From contig JAIOJX010000005.1 of the NCBI GenBank assembly GCA_022376925.1, forward strand, positions 159,789,501-159,853,500: a stretch of 64,000 nucleotides of DNA, given 5' to 3'. Made by a program: the position numbers and the translations under genes. This document shows, piece by piece, positions 32,089 to 44,000 of the stretch. The stretch comes from Tragulus kanchil. Lineage: Eukaryota > Chordata > Mammalia > Artiodactyla > Tragulidae. Positions within the stretch are counted from its first letter, which is position 1. The number at the start of each line of letters is the position of its first letter. The notes below the pieces were generated by a model. That model worked only from the letters and a program-made list of their open reading frames with translations. It made no database searches and was not told where the DNA came from.

Positions 32089-35000
32089 GTGCGGGGCCAG
32101 GGGTGCCATGGGGAGATAGGGGCTGATGTGAAGGTGACTGACGGCGTCTCGAGGAGGATGGGGGCGCGGGGATCGATGGCGATGGATTTGAGAAGAGGGG
32201 CGGAGACGACGGGTGGGTGCGCGGACGGAGTGGGAGAAGACGGGAGCGGCGAGGGATTCAGGGATGCAGGGGGCATAGGTTTGGGGATGCAGGAGAAGGA
32301 GGCAGGAGGGTCAGCGGCACATTTAGGAGAGAAGGTGAAAGGAACAAGGAATTTCGGGGTAGAGGGGAGGGGGCGATGGAAGGAAGAGACAAATTTAGGA
32401 GATGAAAGCATAGAGGCGATGGGTTGGACTAGGAGAGGAGGGGCGGCGTTTTGGGGTGAAAGAAGCAGCAGAATTGGGGGAGGGATGGCAAGTTTTTGGC
32501 GATTGGGAGGAGAGGAGGATTGGGGGCCAAGGCACGGTATTCAGAGGATGAAAGCATGTTTAGGGTGAAGGAGGGCGAACGCTCTGCATTTGATAGAGGT
32601 GGATTTAAAGCGGTTTAGGGTGGTGGCGGGGGAGACACAAGGCTCAGGGGTCGTGGCCAAAACTGTAGGAAGAAAAGGGGGCCTCAGACTCCGGATTGGA
32701 GGGGACAGGGGGACTGGATCTAATGTGGACGGAATTTGGCAGCGGCAAAGGATTCAGCACTACAAAGCTATCGGTTTACGGGAGATGGGGGCTCTGGATT
32801 TGATGGCGACGACAGATTTGATGGGAGGAGGGGCGGGATGACGTGCTTGGGAGGAGGGGAGCAGACAGGGAGACGCAGCGCGGGGAGAGAGAGTGCCGGG
32901 AGAGAGAGTGCCGAGCTGTTTGGAGAGGGGAGCGAGGAGGAGACTTCTGGGGAAAGGGATGACGCATCTGGAGAACATTGACGTCTCGGTTGGGGGGCCG
33001 GGAGGGTCTGGGCGTGTGGGAATTGGCCAGAAGGGCCAGTTGGGAACACCAGGTGGGCCGGTAGATAGCACCTGATAGGGACTGGCAGAAACTGAGGCCA
33101 GAGTAGGATGTCTCTGCAATCTAGGCGGACTGGGGCACTTGCCGTATTTGGTTTGACCAGCAATGCCTCACAGATGAACTGGGTTGCCTGAGAAAGGGAG
33201 AGAGAAGCTGGAAGCCGGCTGGGTGGTGGGGTGGAGGGAGTTCATTTTGGCAGAATTAGGTGGGTGTGACTGAGGTGGACAGAGCCTGGATGCGGGTGGT
33301 TCAGGCCTGGACTGGGATCTGAAGATGCAGCCTAGAATTTTCAGTCAAGAAGCCAGTGGGGGAGGTCGGGGGGAGGTAAACATTGAGATGGAGCCCTAAC
33401 CAAATCTTGACGTTTGAGTTGAAGCAAGTGGGTATCAGATTTACTCTCCTGATAATGGATTGAGAGTGGGAGATACCCTTGTAACAAGAGGGACTTGAGA
33501 ATAGGAGTCATTGAACCCTGGGGTCTGAAGAACGGGGCAGCGGACTTTGCAGCGTGGTAAGAACGAGGAGAAGGAACGAGACGATTCAGTCAGCCACATC
33601 AGAGTGCCTGACTTGAGTCTCATGATGACTGAGATTAGGACTGGCTGTAGTTAGGACTGAGTTAACAAATTTGGGGATGAAACTGGGTGAGTAGACTGGG
33701 GAACAGGTAATTAGAACTTTGAGAGTGAGGAACTCCCCTGGTGGTTCAGTGTGGTGAAGAGTCCGCCTGCCAGTGCAGGGGACGCTGGTGCCATTCCTGA
33801 TGAGGAAGATCCTCTGTGCCTCAGGGCCGCTAACCCCCTGCACCACAGCTGCGGAAGCCCGAGCATCTTAGAGACCTTGCTTCACAACAGGAGAAGCCAC
33901 CGCAAGGAGAAGCCCAAGCACCGCAACTAGAGTGTAGCCCTCACTCGCTGCAGATGGAGGAAGCCAGCATGCAGCAGCAAAGACCCAGTGCGGCCAAAAC
34001 TGAAAATCCTAAAAGCTATTGAGAGTGAAGGGAGTGTGAGTGAGAGAGTGCCGGCATGCCTTGGATAACACAGGTGGAAGTTAAGAAGATACACTCCACA
34101 GATTGGAGAGCCATGGGGACACTGGATGAAGGGACTGGGCAGGTTGAAGGGTGAAATCAGAATCATTGGGGCTCCCCAGTTGTGACTGGAGTGGATCGGG
34201 CAGCCAGAGGACTTGGGGTTGAGGGTATAAAGGAATATGGCCTGTATTCCTTACGGCCTGTAAGAGAACAAAGCAGACCTAACCTCAGAGCCTTCGAGCT
34301 TTTAACCCAGAAGGGGAAAGGCCTTGAAAGGGCAGGCTAACTATTTTGCTCACCTGCCGCAGCGCTTCCCTCCAACTCCCCTGGGCTAGATTTTTTCTTT
34401 TAGGACATTCTCGTGGAGGGAGTTTCTTAAATCATAATCAGTAGTCTCTCATGCGGCTCAGAACCCTGTCCACAGGGGACAACCTGAACTTCCAGACTAA
34501 GGTGAAGAAAAAAAAAAGACATTAAGCCCAGAAAACACTAGATGCATACCTGGTTCCATTGATAAGGCAGCACTTCCCAACCCTGCTGTGCTTTCTCTCG
34601 CCCACGTCCTGGCGGAGCTCCTCTGATCCGTGGGTCTGTCTGGGCTGCTCCGAGGGACAGAGCTGGTGCCCAGTCCCTTGCCAGGGAGGGGCCCTCTCAC
34701 ACCCCACCAAAGTGCTAGTCTCCTGGACACCTTGCTCTTGCCTGGCAGCAAAGGATCCTCTCGTTAATTTGCAGCATCACAAGTGGCCTCACCCCTCAGG
34801 AGAAACCGCCCCTCCTCACAGAGGCTGGCTGGCTTGGTCCTTCACTCAGCCCTGAGTTTCCCAGACACCTTCATCATAACCAGATTGGTACAGCGATAAT
34901 TGTAACCCTGCAGAAACACAGGGATTGTTCTGTCTACAGGGAATTGGGTGATCAAGGTTAAATCACCATTGAGGAATTATTGGAGGAGCAGCTGGGTCAC

Positions 35001-38000
35001 ATGGTGACAGTTTGCTCTGCTGGGGAGTGAGAGGGACGGATCTGGGGACATCCGCAAGGGGTGCAGAAGGAGATTTGAGTTGGGGGTGGATGAGCTCTCA
35101 GAAGTTGGGGCTGAGATCTGGGGCATGATGGGTTTTGGTGTTGCCACCTTTGGGATAGAGACTGGACTGACTTTGTTCTGAGACAAGCGTGGGGTTTGAA
35201 GTACTTGAGCATGGGGTAGGGGGCGTCTGCCCTGGAAATGCCTGGAACTGGAAGGCAGTGATGTTGACTTGGATTGTGGTAAGCATGAAGCGTGGGATCT
35301 GGGACTGGACGTTTCTGGGCACGGGGCGATTATGGGATGCTGTGGTTGTAGACACGGATGAAATCTCAGGTACGTTTGGATGGGGAAAGCATCGTCGGGA
35401 GTAGCACTGGACGTCATAGGTGAAGAGTTCGAGGCTGGGACAGACGAGCCATGAGACTGAATCAACAGGAGGATCTGACTTTGCCTTTGTATTTGTTGAT
35501 TCTGAAGGTGGGTCATGAGCCGATGCCCCCGACCATTGGGACCAATGTGCTGGGGAGGAAGGTCCTCTACCTGCCGAGCTTCTTCACCTACGGTGAGTGT
35601 GCTCCCCCAGGCAGGAAAGCCCACACCGAGAGAGACCAAGAAGAGTAGCGTCAAACAGGGAGCGGGCCCAGCTGGCCCCAGGGAACACGCCGGGCAGCAT
35701 GGGGCAGCCAGAGACAGAGCTGGCATGGAGAGGGCTTGGGGGTGAGCAGTGATTGGCACGGCTCTGGTCCGGCTCCTCTGCCTGAGTTGGCAGCGGTCCA
35801 CCCAGGCAGCAGGAGAGCAGACAGGTGCCCGAGACGGGGCAGTCTGGGATGGTGGTTCCTGTCGTCCCTGCCACCCCAGGCTGTGCCTGGAAGCGAGGGT
35901 GATGATGGTTTTCCCTTTTCTCCCTTCTGAGCAGTCTGGCTGGCCTGTTACCAGTTCTTTGGCTTTCCTGCTCTTCCAGCAGGAGGCCTGTTGGCAGCTC
36001 CTGGGTTCATTTCCTGTCCTGATCTGCTGCATTCCCTGGGCAGGGGTGCCTGCTCTCTCGGGGCAGCCCCATCCCTGGGGTGGGACACTCGGTGGGTCTC
36101 GGGTTCACCTCTAGGTGCCCGGATCGCAGCACGAGGTCTGGCGGATGGGAGGGCTCTGGGAGGGCTCTGGCCCAGCCCTCCTCGTCAGTGGCTCCTCGCT
36201 GCCGGCCTGCAGCTCCGCCTGCCTGAGGGTCTCTGCTTCGAGAAGCCCGCCCCAGCGGGGCTCGCCCAACCCTGGTGAAGCCCATCCGCTGCTCAGGCTG
36301 CTCGTCCCCCGGCCCACAACCGGATACGGCCGTGTCACACCCACCATCCTCGCCTGCCTCCCTCCCCAGACTTCCTTAAACACGCCTTGGTTCTGCTTCT
36401 TCCGAGCCAGGCCAGTCCTGTCGTGCCCCCTCAACCCCTGCTCATCGTCCCTGTTCAGTACGTTCAGGACGTTCTCGGACAGTCTCTCTTCTGAAGGTCA
36501 TGGTCCGATGCCCGAGTAGCACTGGCGTCATAGGTGAAGAGTTCGAGGCTGGGACAGGCGATGAGACTGAATCAGCAGGAGAATCTGACTTTGCCTTTGT
36601 ATTTGTTGATTCTGAAGGTGGGTCATGAGCCGATGCCCCCGACCATTGGGACCAATGTGCTGGGGAGGAAGGTCCTCTACCTGCCGAGCTTCTTCACCTA
36701 CGGTGAGTGTGCTCCCCCAGGCAGGAAAGCCCACACCGAGAGAGACCAAGAAGAGTAGCGTCAAACAGGGAGCGGGCCCAGCTGGCCCCAGGGAACACGC
36801 CGGGCAGCATGGGGCAGCCAGAGACAGAGCTGGCATGGAGAGGGCTTGGGGGTGAGCAGTGATTGGCACGGCTCTGGTCCGGCTCCTCTGCCTGAGTTGG
36901 CAGCGGTCCACCCAGGCAGCAGGAGAGCAGACAGGTGCCCGAGACGGGGCAGTCTGGGATGGTGGTTCCTGTCGTCCCTGCCACCCCAGGCTGTGCCTGG
37001 AAGCGAGGGTGATGATGGTTTTCCCTTTTCTCCCTTCTGAGCAGTCTGGCTGGCCTGTTACCAGTTCTTTGGCTTTCCTGCTCTTCCAGCAGGAGGCCTG
37101 TTGGCAGCTCCTGGGTTCATTTCCTGTCCTGATCTGCTGCATTCCCTGGGCAGGGGTGCCTGCTCTCTCGGGGCAGCCCCATCCCCTGGGGTGGGACACT
37201 CGGTGGGTCTCGGGTTCACCTCTAGGTGCCCGGATCGCAGCACGAGGTCTGGCGGATGGGAGGGCTCTGGGAGGGCTCTGGCCCAGCCCTCCTCGTCAGT
37301 GGCTCCTCGCTGCCGGCCTGCAGCTCCGCCTGCCTGAGGGTCTCTGCTTCGAGAAGCCCGCCCCAGCGGGGCTCGCCCAACCCTGGTGAAGCCCATCCGC
37401 TGCTCAGGCTGCTCGTCCCCCGGCCCACAACCGGATACGGCCGTGTCACACCCACCATCCTCGCCTGCCTCCCTCCCCAGACTTCCTTAAACACGCCTTG
37501 GTTCTGCTTCTTCCGAGCCAGGCCAGTCCTGTCGTGCCCCCTCAACCCCTGCTCATCGTCCCTGTTCAGTACGTTCAGGACGTTCTCGGACAGTCTTTCC
37601 TTCTGCTGGGGAACTCGGGGCCGCGACCCCTGGCACACTTGTTTCACGTCACACACTGTTGGCAGAACCTGATGTCACGTGTCTCTTCCAGTTTTGGCCC
37701 CTGTTAAGCACAGCGTGGAGCCAGTTAGAAGAAGTCATTTTGGGGGGAAATGTGTTCATATTTGTTTTGTTTAAAACTTGTCAATGTTGGGGAGGAGGCC
37801 ATCCCAGAAGCAGGAAGCAGCCTCCCCCCGCCCCTCCCTGTCGTACAATGAAGGCAGTGTAGGAAGGGCCTGCCGGCCTTGGGCCTGTGGGAGGCTGGGT
37901 GGCCGGCTGCCAGCCCCGGGTGTCGTTTCTCTGTCCACAGCTGCACCAGCTCTAGCTTCAGAGAGGCGAGGACCCAGACCGTCTCTGTTCATGTCACAGT

Positions 38001-41000
38001 CATTCCCGAAAGGACGCAGGGTGCAGGGGGCTTGACAGTCATCTTGCTGCCTCCTTTGCAGATGAGCCGAGTTCTGAGGTGCACCCCCGGTTTGCACAGA
38101 CGTGGTCTCAGTACAGACGATGGAAGTAATGCCTGCTGACCATTTCTGCACACTCCCTGCTCTCTCAGGGAGGGGGCCCTGCCGTCCGGCTGTCTAGAGA
38201 TCGTCTCAACAGGGTCGCCTTCTCCCCATCACGGGGAAAGCGTAACATTCTTTAGTGCTCTCCCGGGAAGGGCTTCCTGGCCAGGTTTTGGGGACTATGG
38301 ACTGATGGAGCCCCTGGCCAGCCAGGGGGCTCTTTAGTCCCACAGAGGCCTCTCCAGGCATTCTGCACACCTTTCTCTGCGCTTCCTTGTTTATAATTCA
38401 GCTCTGAGACGGGGAGAAACAGGGGTCCTTCTTGTTTTTTCTGGCTAGGAAACTGGATAGAGGTTAAGTGTCCTCTTTCTGGAACTCACACTCAGGCTTT
38501 ATCACCACGAGCTCTCCTTCCAGCTTCCTGGAGCTCCCTTCCCCCCAAAACAAACTTTCCTTCTACCTGTTCCTTTCCCTCTGAAGCAGGGCTTCCTTGC
38601 CACGTGGCCCAGCCTCCTGCCGCCGCCTTCTCCCTCTCTTTCCATCCCCACTCCTATCTCAGGAGGCCAGACTGGCAGCTTCCAGGTGCTCTGGGGCCCT
38701 GGGAATGCCACTGCCACATAGAATGGCAGCTGGCAGACGGGGTGAGGGGAAGACAGGCACCCTTGAGGGTTCCCACCACTGGGGGGTGCTGGAGAGCTGA
38801 AGTCTGGCCTCGGTGGGGAGCACATCGTATGAGGCAATGTTCTGCTAGCTTCCAGGTGCGCAGGTTTATAAAAATACGTCTGTCTCCTTTTTGAACATCA
38901 TTTAAAAGTTGATGTTTAATCAAATGAAGCAGCAGAACGTTCAAGCGTCCTTTTAGAGACCCTCAGGAAAAAGCACAGACCAAATTGGGTCCAGCTTCCC
39001 TGATCACTTAAGTTTTCTCTTGTCTAGTGGTTCATTAGTGCCTCTGTTTTAGTTTCTCCTCTGCTGGCTTCCCACTCTTCCCCCCATGGTTAATAAATGC
39101 CAGGGGGTGCCCCATGGGGTCCCGGGTGCAGCACAGTGACAGAGTGGGCGTGGCCCTCTCTGAGACGTGCTCAGGAGACACTCTTGAGCCTTTCTGCGAA
39201 GAGCCCTTCCTTTTCCTTTTTCCTTCCCTTAGATTGTAAACTTCATTGTTTCCCGTGGGCAGTCTTTTTCCGTTTTTTCTTTTCCCAGAGGAAAACATTT
39301 TTCATCAGCAACAGAGCTGGTTCCCAGGTTGTAGCCCTGAAGTTGCTGAGTTGAAAAACTGTTGCTAAATTTGCCAAGTAGGTTTTTCAAATCTAAAAAA
39401 ATAAAAACACGAATTTGTTTGTCAAAAATATGCTTCCTGGCCAGGTTTTGGGGACTATGGACTGATGGAGCCCTGGCCAGCCAGGGGGCTCTTTAGTCCC
39501 ACAGAGGCCTCTCCAGGCATTCTGCACACCTTTCTCTGCGCTTCCTTGTTTATAATTCAGCTCTGAGACGGGGAGAAACAGGGGTCCTTCTTGTTTTTTC
39601 TGGCTAGGAAACTGGATAGAGGTTAAGTGTCCTCTTTCTGGAACTCACACTCAGGCTTTATCACCACGAGCTCTCCTTCCAGCTTCCTGGAGCTCCCTTC
39701 CCCAAAACAAACTTTCCTTCTACCTGTTCCTTTCCCTCTGAAGCAGGGCTTCCTTGCCACGTGGCCCAGCCTCCTGCCGCCGCCTTCTCCCTCTCTTTCC
39801 ATCCCCACTCCTATCTCAGGAGGCCAGACTGGCAGCTTCCAGGTGCTCTGGGGCCCTGGGAATGCCACTGCCACATAGAATGGCAGCTGGCAGACGGGGT
39901 GAGGGGAAGACAGGCACCCTTGAGGGTTCCCACCACTGGGGGGTGCTGGAGAGCTGAAGTCTGGCCTCGGTGGGGAGCACATCGTATGAGGCAATGTTCT
40001 GCTAGCTTCCAGGTGCGCAGGTTTATAAAAATACGTCTGTCTCCTTTTTGAACATCATTTAAAAGTTGATGTTTAATCAAATGAAGCAGCAGAACGTTCA
40101 AGCGTCCTTTTAGAGACCCTCAGGAAAAAGCACAGACCAAATTGGGTCCAGCTTCCCTGATCACTTAAGTTTTCTCTTGTCTAGTGGTTCATTAGTGCCT
40201 CTGTTTTAGTTTCTCCTCTGCTGGCTTCCCACTCTTCCCCCCATGGTTAATAAATGCCAGGGGGTGCCCCATGGGGTCCCGGGTGCAGCACAGTGACAGA
40301 GTGGGCGTGGCCCTCTCTGAGACGTGCTCAGGAGACACTCTTGAGCCTTTCTGCGAAGAGCCCTTCCTTTTCCTTTTTCCTTCCCTTAGATTGTAAACTT
40401 CATTGTTTCCCGTGGGCAGTCTTTTTCCGTTTTTTCTTTTCCCAGAGGAAAACATTTTTCATCAGCAACAGAGCTGGTTCCCAGGTTGTAGCCCTGAAGT
40501 TGCTGAGTTGAAAAACTGTTGCTAAATTTGCCAAGTAGGTTTTTCAAAGCTAAAAAAATAAAAACACGAATTTGTTTGTCAAAAAATATGTTTGGGGGGT
40601 CTTCCCTGGTGGTGCAGTGGTTAAGACTTTGCTTTCCAGTGCAGGGGGTGAGTGCTGGTTCAATCCCTGGTCCAGGTCCACATACCTCCTTACAGCCAAA
40701 CGACCAAACTATGAAACAGAAGCAGTATTGTAACAAAGTCAATAAAGACTTTTTTAAAAGAAATGTTTTGAAGATTTTATAAAAAGAAATGGGCTAGAGA
40801 AGATGTTTGGGAGTGGGTCCTGAGTGCTTCCAGGGTCGCGGACAGTTCTCTCCTGTGACTGAAGTCGGCAGGTCCCGAGGGACAGGCTGCTCTGGCCTGG
40901 CTGTGACGTGTGATCCGGGAGTGGGTGCGTCTGGGCTGGCCGTGACGCTGCCGCCTCTGCTCTCTTACAGCCAAGTACATTGTGCAGGTGGACGGGAAGA

Positions 41001-44000
41001 TAGGGCTGTTCCGAGGCCTCAGCCCCCGGCTGATGTCCAACGCCCTCTCCACGGTGACCCGGGGCAGCATGAAGAAGGTGAGCCTGGGGTGAAGCCAGGA
41101 CCAGTTGCCCGACATTCCCCTGAGCTCTCCGGCACTCCTGGAGGCCGCTGTGTGCACGGCTGGGGCTTCTCCCCCTCCCAGCACCGTCGCTGGGCTCCAA
41201 GCCCCTGGGAGTCCAGGGGTGAGTCTCGATTGGGAAGGCTCCTGCCCCACCGTCTGCTGCTTTCTCACACCCGGGACATTCACAGGGGCTTTCCCCTGCT
41301 GGCTCCAGCCCCAGGGGTTGCTGGTGGTGGGCCCAGGTAATGGATGGGGCCAGGAATGTAGCAGGAGCTGCTGTTTGCCCTCCATCCCTTCCCAGTTCTG
41401 TCTCGGAGGCGTCCTTTTACTTTGCTTTTGCTCCACCTTTGCCCTTGGCATTTCAGGTTTTCCCACCAGATGAGATCGAGCAGGTTTCTAACAAAGATGA
41501 CATGAAGACTTCTCTGAAGAAGGTGGTGAAGGAGGTGAGTGACCTGAATTCGAGAAGAATCTGATTCTCTCTCTCTGCCGAGTGGGAGAAGTCATTGAAG
41601 GGTCACAGTGGGGGTCTCCTGCATGCACAGTGGGGTGGGACGTGGAAGGAGCCCCAGCACGGACCCTGCAGGGACTCCTAGAAAGCCTCTCCGGGCCTGG
41701 GACCCTGCAGCACTCCTGGGTGGTGGGGATTGTGCATGGGTGACAACGGGGGCCATCCGAGAAAGGCTGACCCACGTGGGTGCTGTGGGGGTCCCTATTT
41801 CTCCCTGACAAGTGCTCGTAGCTCCCCATGAGTGCCAGTTCCAGACACAGGCTTGACCAGGTTCCCACCTCTGCTCTCTTGCAGACCTCTTACGAGATGA
41901 TGATGCAGTGTGTGTCCCGCATGCTGGCCCACCCCCTGCATGGTGAGCCGCCCCCTGGAGACGGCATCGCAGCCATGGGATGACGATCCCCCTTATGGAC
42001 GGGCAGCAACAGAGTGACTGGGAAGTCGTGTTACTGGGATTGGATGAGAGTTGAGTCCAGAGGGAGCTGGGCTCCTCCCAGGCAGAAGAAGTGGGCCATC
42101 GCCCAGGGTGTCTAGGGGAATCCTAGCGGCCTCCCCTTCTCCTGTGCTCAGACACCGGCCCTGTGGGGCAGTGGCCACTGCACCAGGCACCCTGCAGCCG
42201 GGGAGTGGTGGGCTGTGGCCTCTGTGACACCTGTGTGTGTTTCCTTTCTCCTCAGTCATCTCGATGCGCTGCATGGTCCAGTTTGTGGGACGGGAGGCCA
42301 AGTACAGGTGGGTCATTCTTCCTGGGATGAGCAGGAGGGCCTTGTCACTACTCAGTCTGCCGGGACAGGCTGCACTGGGGTCAGCCGCTGCACCCTTTCT
42401 GCCCTGTTTCTAACAGGGAAGATTCATAGGAGTGCGGTAGTAGCTTCTGTAGTCTGGGTCCAGGGCATTTTCTCCCTGAATGAGCCTGGACGCCTTGCAG
42501 AGGGGTGGGTGGGATTGGAGTCCCTTTGGATTAGGAGTTCTGACAGGCTTCCCTCCTGACCCCCTAGGTTATGCCTCTGCCCTGTCTCCAGCTGTCGTAG
42601 AAGCTGGCGTCTAGTTCATTCCATCCTATGCTAAGCTGCCGTCCTCCCCATGGCCTTGCGACTTGTCCCTTCTATTGTTTACGACATGTTTACCCAGCAC
42701 CTGCCATGCCTGGCACTGAACTGGGTGCTGTAGGGGCATCGGTGTGTTGACCCACCCTTCCCTGTACCCAGGCTCTTCACTTGTGCCCTCCCTGCCCCTG
42801 AGGCTCAGTGTGGGACAGGAGGTGGGTGCTGGAGGCACATGGCAGGAATGCCTGTCTCTCTGACCCTTCTTCCCTCAGATTCTCATTCTAGGTTCGGGGT
42901 TTTCTGCAGCTGTCCTTGGGAAGTGCCAGTTCCAGACACAGGCTTGACCAGGTTCCCACCTCTGCTCTCTTGCAGACCTCTTACGAGATGATGATGCAGT
43001 TTGTGTCCCGCATGCTGGCCCACCCCCTGCATGGTGAGCCGCCCCCTGGAGGCGGCATCGCAGCCATGGGATGACGATCCCCCTTATGGACGGGCAGCAA
43101 CAGAGTGACTGGGAAGTCGTGTTACTGGGATTGGATGAGAGTTGAGTCCAGAGGGAGCTGGGCTCCTCCCAGGCAGAAGAAGTGGGCCATCGCCCAGGGT
43201 GTCTAGGGGAATCCTAGCGGCCTCCCCTTCTCCTGTGCTCAGACACCGGCCCTGTGGGGCAGTGGCCACTGCACCAGGCACCCTGCAGCCGGGGAGTGGT
43301 GGGCTGTGGCCTCTGTGACACCTGTGTGTGTTCCTTTCTCCTCAGTCATCTCGATGCGCTGCATGGTCCAGTTTGTGGGACGGGAGGCCAAGTACAGGTG
43401 GGTCATTCTTCCTGGGATGAGCAGGAGGGCCTTGTCACTACTCAGTCTGCCGGGACAGGCTGCACTGGGGTCAGCCGCTGCACCCTTTCTGCCCTGTTTC
43501 TAACAGGGAAGATTCATAGGAGTGCGGTAGTAGCTTCTGTAGTCTGGGTCCAGGGCATTTTCTCCCTGAATGAGCCTGGACGCCTTGCAGAGGGGTGGGT
43601 GGGATTGGAGTCCCTTTGGATTAGGAGTTCTGACAGGCTTCCCTCCTGACCCCCTAGGTTATGCCTCTGCCCTGTCTCCAGCTGTCGTAGAAGCTGGCGT
43701 CTAGTTCATTCCATCCTATGCTAAGCTGCCGTCCTCCCCATGGCCTTGCGACTTGTCCCTTCTATTGTTTACGACATGTTTACCCAGCACCTGCCATGCC
43801 TGGCACTGAACTGGGTGCTGTAGGGGCATCGGTGTGTTGACCCACCCCTTCCCTGTACCCAGGCTCTTCACTTGTGCCCTCCCTGCCCCCTGAGGCTCAG
43901 TGTGGGACAGGAGGTGGGTGCTGGAGGCACATGGCAGGAATGCCTGTCTCTCTGACCCTTCTTCCCTCAGATTCTCACTTCCTAGGTTCGGGGGTTTTCT

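Larger units (their letters stand above)
31330..32100 (+). promoter_or_regulatory. MTCH1: CpG island: MTCH1 promoter and exon 1
   Basis: About 770 bp with very high G+C and dense CpG, starting just after a Bov-tA SINE and ending at the exon 1 donor. GC-box cores (ggggcggggc at 31711-31720, and several gccccgcccc-type motifs near 31470-31480) suit a TATA-less housekeeping promoter. MTCH1 is broadly expressed, which fits. The transcription start cannot be placed exactly but should lie within roughly 150 bp of the ATG. The open frames on both strands are composition effects. Confidence 0.85.
35399..37610. repeat. Tandem duplicate I (offset about 1,110-1,115 bp), contains MTCH1 exon 2
   Basis: Positions 35399-36513 recur at 36514-37610. 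Both copies contain MTCH1 exon 2 with intact splice sites. The first 80 bases of the second copy and the last 40 of the first hold most of the differences, as expected for low-quality contig ends. Confidence 0.92.

Noticed and set aside
34977..36032. 351-codon open frame on the minus strand opposite MTCH1 exon 2
   Set aside because: Ser/Pro/Gln-rich with no recognisable domain, overlaps a conserved exon on the other strand, and recurs in part at 36528-37199 only because the region is duplicated. A composition shadow.
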